Below are positions 24,967-33,005 of a stretch of 64,000 bases of DNA, piece after piece; the first letter of the stretch is position 1; each line of letters opens with the position of its first letter. This DNA is from Microbacterium esteraromaticum (GTDB taxonomy: Bacteria; Actinomycetota; Actinomycetes; Actinomycetales; Microbacteriaceae). The notes beneath the pieces were generated by a model that searched no databases, was not told where the DNA came from, and saw only the letters and a list, made by a program, of their open reading frames with translations. The position numbers and the translations under genes were made by a program. Location of the stretch: the NCBI RefSeq assembly GCF_014084045.1, contig NZ_CP043732.1, forward strand, positions 3,303,525 through 3,367,524, given 5' to 3'.

Positions 24967-25986
24967 CTAGAACATGGGCTCGAGGACGCGCGCACGCACG
25001 AGCTCATCGCCCAGCACCTCGTTTTGAGGAAGGAGGCCATTGATCCCCCACTTGGGCGGGAAAAAGAGCGTCATCGGCTCGGGCGTGGAGACGTACCGCG
25101 ATTTGATCCGGCTTCTCGCGCTAGCCAGCTCCGGAACCGCCTCACGGCAGTACTTGTCCGTCTCGCAAAAGAGGTTCTGAGCGTCGATCGCCTGTATCGG
25201 CCGGCCCCAGAGGCCGCTGAAGTCAAGTTCCAGACGGGCGAACTCGGCCTCCTGATTGTCGACCATCCACATGATCACCTCTTGCGGCGTAAGACCCCCC
25301 AGGTCGGAGAACACCTTCTTGATGCCGCGCAAAGCGCCCGGGCCAGGCTTCGTGAAGTCGTTCTCAGAAAAGTTCACGTGCTCCGAATAGTTCAGGTCAA
25401 TCGCCATCTGATAGGACATGAAATCCCCCATCAAAGGGAAAGCGTGGAGCAGGTCGTAGACCTCTTCCAGCGACTCCGCCTCAAGAACCCGCTCGGCAAG
25501 GCGCGACCGCACGAACATATCCCGGAACAGCTCTACATGGTTCAGATGCTTGGCCTTTCGACCGTAAACGTCCGTGGCACAGAGGATAAACGCCCCTGTG
25601 TAGAGGCCTCCGTTGCGGTTCTTCGCCTCGGTGAGCGCAGCCTCGAACAAACCCGAGTCTAGATCGGCAATCCGAGGCGACCGGCCAAGTATCTCGACGA
25701 CGGTCTCCCACGTACTGACATTGCTGAAGTTTCGGAACGCGACGATCTGGAACAGACGATCGGCAGGGCTTGAGTCGTCATCGCGGTAAGCGACATCACG
25801 GATGAGGTACTGGCTGACACGGTCAGCAGCCCGATAGACGTTGCAGAACTTGTACTCCTGGAGAATCCGGTCCTGCGTCCACGGCCCGGGAGCCCCAGCG
25901 ATGCGCGCCTCAAACACATGCTGGCGCTCAGCCGCGAACTTCCAATAGATCTCGTAGACCCCGTCCCGGGGAGTTGGTGCTCGCAT
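24967..25986 (-). CDS. 5-hmdU DNA kinase / alpha-glutamyl-thymine pyrophosphorylase family protein
   Basis: The 339-residue product opens with VYEIYWKFAAERQHVFEARI, PGPWTQDRILQEYKFCNVYR and AADRVSQYLIRDVAY, then LFQIVAFRNFSNVSTWETV. This all-helical signature belongs to the HMUDK helical domain and the related aGPT-pyrophosphorylase clades, which act on 5-hydroxymethyl-dU in DNA during thymine hypermodification in phages such as SP10 and ViI. Whether this one is kinase, transferase or an eraser cannot be told; no P-loop kinase domain is visible. I chose ATG 25986; a longer frame exists upstream. It lies 131 bases downstream of the TS homologue on the same strand. Confidence 0.72.
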   Translation of the reverse strand: MRAPTPRDGVYEIYWKFAAERQHVFEARIAGAPGPWTQDRILQEYKFCNVYRAADRVSQYLIRDVAYRDDDSSPADRLFQIVAFRNFSNVSTWETVVEILGRSPRIADLDSGLFEAALTEAKNRNGGLYTGAFILCATDVYGRKAKHLNHVELFRDMFVRSRLAERVLEAESLEEVYDLLHAFPLMGDFMSYQMAIDLNYSEHVNFSENDFTKPGPGALRGIKKVFSDLGGLTPQEVIMWMVDNQEAEFARLELDFSGLWGRPIQAIDAQNLFCETDKYCREAVPELASARSRIKSRYVSTPEPMTLFFPPKWGINGLLPQNEVLGDELVRARVLEPMF

Positions 25987-26117
25987 AACCCGTGCCCGTC
26001 TCCGCTCTGCGCTGCCTACGGTGATTCGCTTCTCGTGGGAGATGCAATTCCGACCCGTCGTCCAATGGTTCGCTCCATCATCTCCCCCGGATGCGTCGCT
26101 GCCGACCAGAACCGCCG

Positions 26118-27677
26118 TCATGACCGCACCGCATCGCGGCGCAGCGTGTGGGCTCCATCCGGGTCGGACCGCGCGACTGCAAGCAAGAGGCGTAACGCGG
26201 TCGCCGTCAGGCGCTCGGCCAATGCAAGCTTCTCCATCCACTCACCCTGCGGGTGGAGTTGGAGGAAGGCATCCAGCTCATTGAACGCCGTCGAGGCCCG
26301 TGCGGCCTCCGCACGGGCGGTCCTGACCTCTCCGTCGACGTCACGCGCCCGCATGAGCTCCTCGAAACCATTCGGGCCGTCGCTAAACCGCTCACCGCCG
26401 CTCGTGAAGAGATGATTAGCGACGTCGGCTGACTGGTCCGCGAGGAAGGTCTCATATTTGACCGCGTACACAAGGAGATCGACCGCAGTATCCAGAAGGG
26501 TTTCTCTCCCGGCTGCCGCACCACCCACCACCTGATCGATGCGATCAATCTTGCGGGCGAGGTTGGCGGCAATGCTGATCAGCTCTCCTCGCTTCTTCCA
26601 CGAGTTGCCGTAGGCGGCGTCCTTAGAACGATGCAAGGCGATGACCGACTCGCGCAGGTCTACCCACTCCACTGTGGAGACGGGCTGGGATAGTAGCTGA
26701 GCAGCGTCTCGGAACAGTTGTTCATGAAGCGCGAACGCTATGTCACTGTGGCCAAGATCGTCGACGAGTTCACGCTGCCGGGCGCCGTCAGCACCTGCGA
26801 CGATCGCCCATTTGATCGCGATCGCTTGAAGGAACTGACGCAGTAACGGGTCGGGGAAGCCAGCGATCTCCTCGGAACAGTCCTCCCCGGATGCCAGCCG
26901 AGCTTCGATATCGAACCAGAGATCGAGCACGCCCGCGAAGTCCTCCCATCGAGTCCCAAACTGAGCGCCCACCCATGCCTCCTCGTAGCCGGTGGCGCCG
27001 CCAAACCCGGCGAGCGCGCGGTCAGCTTGCCCGTTTCGCTCGTCGTAGAGATGTAGGGATGAGATGAAGAACGACACGTGACCGACTCGCGCACCGAGCC
27101 AGAAGGCCATCATCTCGTGCAGCACGCTCCACTCGAACGTGTTGATGCCGGAGAACCCCCATAGGATGTCGTTGGAACGCACGGTCACGTTGAGGTGGAC
27201 TCTGCCATCCCTGATGAGGAAGTGCAGCCAGTTGTTGCAGGGCACATCGAGCGTATCCGCGAAGTCGCGCGCCGGATCGAACAAAACAGCGACCGCCCGG
27301 CGGGACTGAGGGTCCGAACGGAGGAGCTTGCGGATCTCATCCAGCTGATCGACTCCTTTCCAGTCGCGCAACCGTGGCCCATAGCCTCCCCGCCACGTCA
27401 CCTGGTCGTCCGAGAATTGCAGCGCGCGGCCGAGATAGCGGGCTAGATACTCCATGTCATTGCGCCCAGCGAGCACCCACATCGTCTCGGCGATGGTCGC
27501 GAACACATCGTTACGACGACCCGGTATCGTGATGAATCGTTCCGTTGGCCGCGCCAAAGTCACAGCACGTGCGAGGCGCTCGTGAGTCGGCAGTCCGCGA
27601 ACTCTCACCGGTCGCCCAATCGAACGAATCTCGGCAAGCTCGGCGATGAAGGCTCGCGCAGCGTTGCGATAGAGCAT
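26118..27677 (-). CDS. Thymidylate synthase homologue fused to a DUF1599/Nmad1-like domain
   Basis: The 519-residue protein starts at ATG 27677 behind GGGAGGG. Residues 30-215 align with thymidylate synthase: catalytic Cys147 in LDVPCNNW, phosphate-binding Arg167-Ser168 in VRSND, Asn179 in the place of the pyrimidine-selecting asparagine (GINTFEW), and SSLHLYD in place of the usual D-x-H-x-Y. Retained Asn favours dUMP over dCMP. Residues 338-412 resemble DUF1599 (Nmad1): HRSKDAAYGNSWKKRG, ARKIDRI and LLDTAVDLLVYAVK. Phage TS homologues make 5-hydroxymethyl-dUMP, the entry point of thymine hypermodification; a true housekeeping ThyA would lack the extra domain. Island context supports a modification role. 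Confidence 0.78.
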   Translation of the reverse strand: MLYRNAARAFIAELAEIRSIGRPVRVRGLPTHERLARAVTLARPTERFITIPGRRNDVFATIAETMWVLAGRNDMEYLARYLGRALQFSDDQVTWRGGYGPRLRDWKGVDQLDEIRKLLRSDPQSRRAVAVLFDPARDFADTLDVPCNNWLHFLIRDGRVHLNVTVRSNDILWGFSGINTFEWSVLHEMMAFWLGARVGHVSFFISSLHLYDERNGQADRALAGFGGATGYEEAWVGAQFGTRWEDFAGVLDLWFDIEARLASGEDCSEEIAGFPDPLLRQFLQAIAIKWAIVAGADGARQRELVDDLGHSDIAFALHEQLFRDAAQLLSQPVSTVEWVDLRESVIALHRSKDAAYGNSWKKRGELISIAANLARKIDRIDQVVGGAAAGRETLLDTAVDLLVYAVKYETFLADQSADVANHLFTSGGERFSDGPNGFEELMRARDVDGEVRTARAEAARASTAFNELDAFLQLHPQGEWMEKLALAERLTATALRLLLAVARSDPDGAHTLRRDAVRS

Positions 27678-28019
27678 GCGTACCCTCCCGAGCCGCTTAG
27701 ATCTTGAGATCAAGTATTCCGTGTGCTCGGACAAGTCGGGCGATCGAGGACCGCAACCCAACCGTGTCGTAGATGAGAGACTGCCAGATCAGATCCTGGT
27801 GGACGGTCGTATCGGTTCGCTCAACCGCTAGTTCGGCCGTGTCAGTGTCTTGCGCAAAGCTTCCCTGTACGACGCAGTTTGGTCAACACGACGAGATCGG
27901 TGCCGAATCGCGGCCTCGTGACTCCAAGTGTGAAGAACGTGCAGTACCGCCGTCGGCCCGTCGACGAAGAACTGCACCATGCTCCGCCAGCAGGGACACA
28001 AACTCGGGGTGGACCATTC
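27678..28019. other. Gene-poor stretch between the TS homologue and the excisionase remnant
   Basis: No convincing full gene is seen. On the minus strand, 27883-28017 holds a 44-residue frame starting MVHPEFVSLLAEHGAVLRRR, which recalls the N-terminus of AbiEi-type antitoxin DNA-binding proteins but then loses similarity. Frames on the plus strand are arginine-rich shadows. The stretch likely contains debris left when the integrase region was deleted, and the promoter of the TS gene. Confidence 0.4.
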
Positions 28020-28550
28020 TCAATCACCATCCTCGATGGTCAGCGATACACCAGGTGGCGGTGAGGTTGGTGCGGCACGGCAAGGAGGATCGCGGGGTAC
28101 CCCGGCGCGCCCAGTTCGCAGAGCACGAGGTCGGTGCACGCGCCGCAAAAACCCGCATGTGCGCGGACGCTTGCCGCTCAGTCCGGAGTGGCGCGGTCGA
28201 ACGTGGCAGGTTCCGAACCGAGGATACCGGGGCTCGACTTGAGCAGGCCATCTCACGAGGTGGCCGATCTCTCCGAAAGTGCCGATGGTCAGGCGCTGCC
28301 GGCTCATCGGATCATCCCCCTCTGGAAAGACAGGCGGTTCGGGGTCGCGTTGCTGCTCGATCCAGGTCCGCACGTCCGAGAGCGCGAACTTCAGATGCTT
28401 CCCGAAGCGATACGCTCGCGGACCGAGGCCGCGAGCGCGCCAGTCGTAGACGGAGGAGACGGGCACGCCCAGGTACGCGGCGAGCTCGCCGACGTCGAGC
28501 AGGGGTTCTAGGCCCCAGGGGTTGCCAGCCGGGCTGTGTTCGGTGTCCAT
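28020..28550 (-). pseudogene. Excisionase-type helix-turn-helix protein run into a truncated integrase
   Basis: Residues 17-66 from the ATG at 28550 (LLDVGELAAYLGVPVSSVYD, WRARGLGPRAYRFGKHLKF) form the MerR/AlpA-like winged helix of actinobacterial excisionases. At residue 82 the frame reads MSRQRLTIGTFGEI, the usual first residues of the tyrosine integrase that follows xis in such elements; after that similarity is lost and the frame runs into arginine-rich sequence. One extra base in the C run at 28316-28320 would put a stop just before that ATG, giving separate xis and int starts. The integrase body, with its R-H-R-Y residues, is not found. Confidence 0.65.
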
Positions 28551-28691
28551 ACCGAACAGGTGCGTCCTGCTCCCACCCACGAATCGGGAGCAACCGGCAC
28601 GGTCGCTCCCCGTGCCGGAGCGCGGCGGCCTGAGAGGGCCGCGAGGGCATCAAAGTAGTGGGTTTTCGATGACCGGATCACATCCACCTAC

Positions 28692-28726
28692 AGAAAAAGC
28701 CCCGGAAACCCCGGAGTTTCCGGGAC
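28692..28726 (-). terminator. Rho-independent terminator
   Basis: On the minus strand the 9-base arms CCCGGAAAC and GTTTCCGGG pair (28701-28724) and are followed by GCTTTTTCT. This is a classic intrinsic terminator. It can end transcripts reading leftward from tRNA-Pro, shielding the island genes, or a lost gene. Confidence 0.75.
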
Positions 28727-28860
28727 CTCTCGGTCGGGCTGCATCCCCACGGCGCCCTCCACGCGCCGCTCGTCGTCGAGATCGGCGAACGTCGGGCGGG
28801 CAAGCGGCGCGCGGAGCCTCTCGGCGCCGCGTGGCCCCGCTTTACAAGCGCGAGTAGACG

Positions 28861-28906
28861 AACGAGGAGGGCCCTCGATCCTTGCGAATCGAGAGCCCTC
28901 CTCGTT
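28861..28906 (-). terminator. Long hairpin directly downstream of tRNA-Pro
   Basis: The arms at 28861-28879 and 28888-28906 pair over 19 bases with one mismatch (AACGAGGAGGGC... against ...GCCCTCCTCGTT). It begins 10 bases past the tRNA 3' end. No T-run follows on the minus strand, so it may act in 3' end processing or pausing as well as in termination. No matching hairpin exists at the left att copy. Confidence 0.55.
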
Positions 28907-28915
28907 ACGTCTACG

Positions 28916-28989
<74 letters not shown>

Positions 28990-29133
28990 TGGCAGTCCGC
29001 GCTTTCGCGCGGGCAACTCCACTATCCTAGCCGACGGATTCAGCCATCGCGAACCGATGAAGTCGGGCGTGGCGAACGGCATCCACGAGCGGGATCCGTT
29101 GCCGATGTCGGCACCTCCGCGTAGCGTGCGAGC

Positions 29134-29718
29134 ATGGCGACGATCACCACGGAACCGGCCACGATCACCCGGTGGGACGACGTGCAGCACTCGCTGTCAG
29201 GCGGCGGCGATGGGCGCAGCTGCCAGTGCATCTGGCCCGTCGTGCGCAACAAGGTCTGGCAGGCGACGTCGCTCGACGAACGGCGCGACATGCTGCACGA
29301 CGAGGTCGCCGCCGGCCCTCCCCCCGGCCTCATCGCCTATGTCGATGGCGAGGCCGCAGGGTGGATCCGGGTCGGCCCTCGCACGGTGCAGCAGCGCATC
29401 CTGAACACGCGCGCAATCCTCGCAGCCACCGCCGAGCCGCTCGACGACGACTCCGTCTGGGCCGTGACCTGCTTCGTCGTACGCAAAGAGCACCGTGGCA
29501 AGGGTCTGAACGCCGAGCTGCTGGCATCCGCCCTCGACTTTGCCCGAGAGTCCGGTGCGCGCATGATCGAGGCCTACCCCGTCGACACGTCGACCGGATC
29601 CCATCGGTCCAACGACCTCTTCCACGGCACGCTGTCGACGTTCCTCGCCGCCGGATTCGACCAGGGCCCGACATTGACGGGAGGACGAGTCCTCGTGACG
29701 CGCGGCCTGGCCGACTGA
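29134..29718 (+). CDS. GNAT family N-acetyltransferase
   Basis: The 194-residue product has a GNAT core: GLIAYVDGEAAGWIRVGP (strands 2-3), VWAVTCFVVRKEHRGKGLNAELL with the acetyl-CoA-binding RKEHRGKGL loop, and a C-terminal STFLAAGFDQG typical of motif B. An SCQCIWPVVRNK stretch near the start is common in a subfamily of uncharacterised actinobacterial acetyltransferases. It is the first host gene right of the island. Substrate unknown. Confidence 0.82.
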   Translation: MATITTEPATITRWDDVQHSLSGGGDGRSCQCIWPVVRNKVWQATSLDERRDMLHDEVAAGPPPGLIAYVDGEAAGWIRVGPRTVQQRILNTRAILAATAEPLDDDSVWAVTCFVVRKEHRGKGLNAELLASALDFARESGARMIEAYPVDTSTGSHRSNDLFHGTLSTFLAAGFDQGPTLTGGRVLVTRGLAD

Positions 29719-29749
29719 TCGCAGACCGGTCAGGCGCTACGGTGGCCGC

Positions 29750-30202
29750 ATGAGCACCCAGCATCCGACCATCGAAGATCCGGAACTCGGCATCCTCTCG
29801 CGCGCCGAGACCACGCTCGACGATGGCGACGTCGTCACGCACGACTGGTACTCGGGCGCGCTGACGGTCGATGGCCGCGAGCTCGAGGTGATGATCGACG
29901 GAGCCGACATCGATGCCGTGGGAGCCCTCATCCCCCGCGTCCATGCCGTCGTGGCTGATCTCGACGGCATCCGGCGCCGAGCATCCGAAGCCATCATCAC
30001 CCACTTCAGCGATGGCGACCCCTCGCCGACTGAGCTGGAAGAGGGCGCAGGCGATCTGGTGCTCGACACCCTCGAGATCACCGACGACGCGACGGTGCTG
30101 CACTTCACCGACTCGTGCGGGCGGCACTTCCCCGAAGGATACTGGCCCGCCGTGCACCTCGGCGTCGACGGGCAGATCGGCGAAGTCACCGTCGAGGGCT
30201 GA
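29750..30202 (+). CDS. DUF2004-like conserved protein
   Basis: The 150-residue acidic protein contains THDWYSGALTVDGRELEVMID, a long helix region and LHFTDSCGRHFPEGYWPAVHLGV near the end; this fits my recollection of DUF2004 proteins, which have no assigned function. It starts with ATG 31 bases after the GNAT gene and is followed at 22 bases by the lysoplasmalogenase gene, so the four genes 29134-31268 may be one transcript. Confidence 0.6.
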   Translation: MSTQHPTIEDPELGILSRAETTLDDGDVVTHDWYSGALTVDGRELEVMIDGADIDAVGALIPRVHAVVADLDGIRRRASEAIITHFSDGDPSPTELEEGAGDLVLDTLEITDDATVLHFTDSCGRHFPEGYWPAVHLGVDGQIGEVTVEG

Positions 30203-30223
30203 CCGGCTCAATACGATGGGTGG

Positions 30224-30892
30224 ATGCCCCGCAGCATCCGTCCTCTCGACATCGCCGTCTGGACCCCGTACGTCGTTCTCGCCATCGTCCACGTCAGCGC
30301 TCTCGCCGCACAGAGCTCACTCGCCGCGCCCACGAAACTGACCCTGATGCCGCTGCTCGCGCTGCCTGTTCTCGCCGCCGCTCCGAGACTCCGGCCGCGG
30401 ATCACGATCGCACTTCTGCTCGCGGCTCTGCTCTTCTCATGGCTCGGCGACGGCGCCGGTATATTCTTCCCCGACGGCCCCGAGCTGCCCCTCATGCTGC
30501 TGTTCTTCGGCATCGCGCACATCGCCTACATCGTCGTCTTCCTGCGATTCACGCGCATCCGCCGTCTGCCCTGGTGGACGCTGATCTACGCAGCCTGGTG
30601 GGTCGGGATGCTGATCGTCCTCGGCCCGCACATCGGCGGTCTGTTCTTCGCCGTCGCCGCGTACGGACTCGTTCTCGCCGGCACCGCGGCGACCTCCGCC
30701 CGAGGCAACGCGATCATCGCGACGGGCGGCGCGTTCTTCCTCGCCAGTGACTCGATTCTCGCGTTCCGTCTGTTCCTCCCAGACATGATGCCGGGCTGGA
30801 CGAGTCCGGCGGTGATGCTCACCTACACACTCGGGCAGGGGCTGATCATCGCGGGCGCGATCGTCGCGCTGCGGAAGGAGAAGAGCAGCTGA
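30224..30892 (+). CDS. Lysoplasmalogenase (YhhN/TMEM86) family protein
   Basis: The 222-residue product has about eight membrane segments. Within them lie the family motifs ALLFSWLGDGAG, FGIAHIAYIVVFLR and FFLASDSILAFRLF, in which the aspartates (LGD and SDS) are the proposed catalytic residues. Family enzymes hydrolyse the vinyl-ether bond of lysoplasmalogens; in bacteria the real substrate is unclear. Its stop overlaps the start of the S4 gene (TGATG at 30890-30894). Confidence 0.85.
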   Translation: MPRSIRPLDIAVWTPYVVLAIVHVSALAAQSSLAAPTKLTLMPLLALPVLAAAPRLRPRITIALLLAALLFSWLGDGAGIFFPDGPELPLMLLFFGIAHIAYIVVFLRFTRIRRLPWWTLIYAAWWVGMLIVLGPHIGGLFFAVAAYGLVLAGTAATSARGNAIIATGGAFFLASDSILAFRLFLPDMMPGWTSPAVMLTYTLGQGLIIAGAIVALRKEKSS

Positions 30893-31268
30893 TGGATGCC
30901 GTGAAGCCGGTCCGTGTCGACAGCTGGCTCTGGGCGATCCGCATCTACAAGACCCGCTCTGCCGCCACGACCGCCTGCCGCGCCGGCCACGTGCGCGTGG
31001 GCGGCGAGCGGACCAAGGCGGCGCAGACGGTGAAGCCGGGCGACGAGGTGAGGGTGCGGATGTCTGGTTTCGACCGCATCCTCATCGTGAAGCAGACCCT
31101 GTCGAAGCGGGTCGGCGCGCCGGTCGCCGTCACCGCCTATGAAGACCGCACTCCCCGAGGGAGCCATCGGCCATGCTCGCCGTGCGGGATCGCGGCGCAG
31201 GTCGCCCCACCAAGCGCGAGCGTCGCGAGATCGACCGCCTTCGCGGCCGGGATGCCTACGACGACTGA
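30892..31268 (+). pseudogene. RNA-binding S4 domain protein, frameshifted near the 3' end
   Basis: The first 84 residues are an S4 RNA-binding domain (VRVDSWLWAIRIYKTRSAAT, RAGHVRVGGERTKAAQTV, KPGDEVRVR) of the Hsp15/HslR-like type that binds ribosomal RNA. The expected C-terminal sequence VRDRGAGRPTKRERREIDRL, ending ...GRDAYDD at a stop 31266-31268, is present but in a different frame. Adding one C to the CCCC at 31153-31156 joins the frames as EDRTPPREPSAML. Without it the frame runs to 31317 with unrelated residues. A consensus error is more likely than a true mutation. Confidence 0.72.
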
Positions 31269-31337
31269 ACTCCGCGGGTTATCCACAGAATGGCGCGACC
31301 TCGACCGAATGTCGTAGGTATGTTCTAATCTGGATGC

Positions 31338-32912
31338 ATGGCCGCAGACTTCACCGAACTCCTCGAACGGCGCACCGCGCTGCTCGACGAGTGGACGGCG
31401 AAGCAGCGTGAGATCGCGGCGCTGCAGGCCGAGGCTTCTACACTGCTGGCCCGTCGCTGGGATCTGTGGCAGGAAGAGGTGGCGGCTGCCCCGCAGCATC
31501 GCGATGCCATCGAGCGTTCGATGATCTCGGAGTATTCGGCCGCGGGTCACATCTCGCACGGATCGATGGTCTTCGCCTTCGCCGACGCTCATCTGCTGGC
31601 CAGCGAGTTCGAGACGGTCCGCGAGTCCTTCGCTGCCGGGAGCATCACGCCCGGTCATGTGCGCGAGATCCTGCGGGAGGCAGCACCGGTGCGCGAGTCG
31701 ATCGACGCCGGCATGGTCGACGCCGACACGCTGCTGCTGTACGAGGCCGCGGCGCTCGAGACCGCCGAGCACGACACCGTCGGCCGCACTCGCGCTCAGG
31801 CTCGTCGCATCGCAGCGGCTCTGGCCGGTTCGACCGTCGTCGAGCAGCACGAGCGCGCTGCAGCAGATCGCACGGTCACCATCCGCTCGATCGGCGACGG
31901 GCTGGTGCTGCTGCAGGCCGTGCTGTCTGAGCATCTGGGGGTCGCGATCCTCGATCGCCTGACGAAGATGGCGCGGCACATGAAGCAGCACCCCGAAGAC
32001 CGCGATCCGGACTTCGGTCCCTCCGAACCCGAAGAGGTCGGTCTCGACACCGAGACGCTTCTGCCGCTGGACGGTGGGATGCCGGATGCCCAGATGCCGG
32101 ATGCCCAGATGCCGGATGCTGCGATGCCGGACACCCAGATGCCGGATGCCCACGCCGGGGCGATCTTCGGATCACACACCTTCACGGCAGACCCCTTCGA
32201 CCTTCCCCTGGATCCGAAGTTCCACGATGACAGCCCGTGCATCATCCACGTTCCCGCCGACACGAGGACCATGGATCAGCTGCGCGCAGATCTCTTCACC
32301 GATCTGCTGCTCGCCTCGACGCCGACCGACGCGCACGGCGCCGGGCTCGAGAGCATCCACGCCACCATCCAGGTGACGGTCGCGGCCACGACGCTCGCCG
32401 GCGGCGATGACCGGCCGGCAGAGCTCGACGGGTTCGGCGCGCTGATGCCAGACGTCGCGCGCTCCCTCTCAGGGCAGCGAACCGGCTGGACGCGGCTGTT
32501 CCTCGACGCATCCGGCATGGTCGTCGAGACCGATACGTACACGCCGACCGAGCAGATGCGCCGGTTCTTGCGAGCCCGCGATCAGCACTGCCGCTTTCCC
32601 GGATGCCGCGCTCCCGTGCACCGTAGTCAGATCGACCACCACGAAGACTGGGCGTTGGGCGGCAAGACGCACGTCGACAACCTGGCGCACTTCTGCGGCC
32701 GGCATCATCCTCTCAAGCATCCCGACATCCCCGACAGCCATCGGTGGTTCGCGCGTCAGCTGCCCGATCGCTCGGTCGAATGGACCAGCCCGAATGGGCG
32801 CACCTATCGCGACAAGCCGAACCGGCGGGTCATGTTCGTGCCCTCGGTCGATCCGCCCGATCCACCGGGCGAACCGGGTCGCTTCGATCCGCCGGAGCGA
32901 CCACCGTTCTGA
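31338..32912 (+). CDS. DUF222 / HNH endonuclease domain protein (13E12-repeat type)
   Basis: The 524-residue protein has the helical DUF222 region (residues about 1-215), a proline/aspartate/methionine linker and a C-terminal HNH domain with CRFPGCRAPVHRSQIDHHED, then CGRHHPLKH, supplying the Cys4-type zinc and the catalytic His-Asn/His residues. The linker holds five tandem MPDAQ-like units (about residues 247-271). Members are abundant multicopy genes in high-GC actinobacteria; a mobile or DNA-cleaving role is suspected but not shown. No intron or intein is visible here. Confidence 0.88.
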   Translation: MAADFTELLERRTALLDEWTAKQREIAALQAEASTLLARRWDLWQEEVAAAPQHRDAIERSMISEYSAAGHISHGSMVFAFADAHLLASEFETVRESFAAGSITPGHVREILREAAPVRESIDAGMVDADTLLLYEAAALETAEHDTVGRTRAQARRIAAALAGSTVVEQHERAAADRTVTIRSIGDGLVLLQAVLSEHLGVAILDRLTKMARHMKQHPEDRDPDFGPSEPEEVGLDTETLLPLDGGMPDAQMPDAQMPDAAMPDTQMPDAHAGAIFGSHTFTADPFDLPLDPKFHDDSPCIIHVPADTRTMDQLRADLFTDLLLASTPTDAHGAGLESIHATIQVTVAATTLAGGDDRPAELDGFGALMPDVARSLSGQRTGWTRLFLDASGMVVETDTYTPTEQMRRFLRARDQHCRFPGCRAPVHRSQIDHHEDWALGGKTHVDNLAHFCGRHHPLKHPDIPDSHRWFARQLPDRSVEWTSPNGRTYRDKPNRRVMFVPSVDPPDPPGEPGRFDPPERPPF

Positions 32913-33005
32913 CCTGCTCGAAGGTCCTTCACGCTCCGCCACCGTCGACAGAGCTCCGAGGTAGATCAGCGATGCCGAGCGACCCGAAAGCGATCGCGTC
33001 AGGGT

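Larger units (their letters stand above)
28551..28915. other. Non-coding right margin of the island
   Basis: This stretch lies between the excisionase start and the tRNA and holds the two hairpins listed separately. Frames crossing it end in basic, low-information tails (for example RRRVAPLYKRE just before a TAG at 28855-28857). The 37 bases ending at 28859 resemble the bases ending at 19021 outside the left att copy. Confidence 0.5.

Noticed and set aside
26118..27677. Ordinary housekeeping thymidylate synthase
   Set aside because: The His after the catalytic Cys is replaced, a DUF1599-like domain is fused at the C-terminus, and the gene is in an island beside HMUDK-like and Nmad2-like genes.
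27773..28633. 286-codon plus-strand frame over the excisionase region
   Set aside because: Arginine/serine-rich and without a ribosome-binding site; the minus strand carries the recognisable helix-turn-helix domain.
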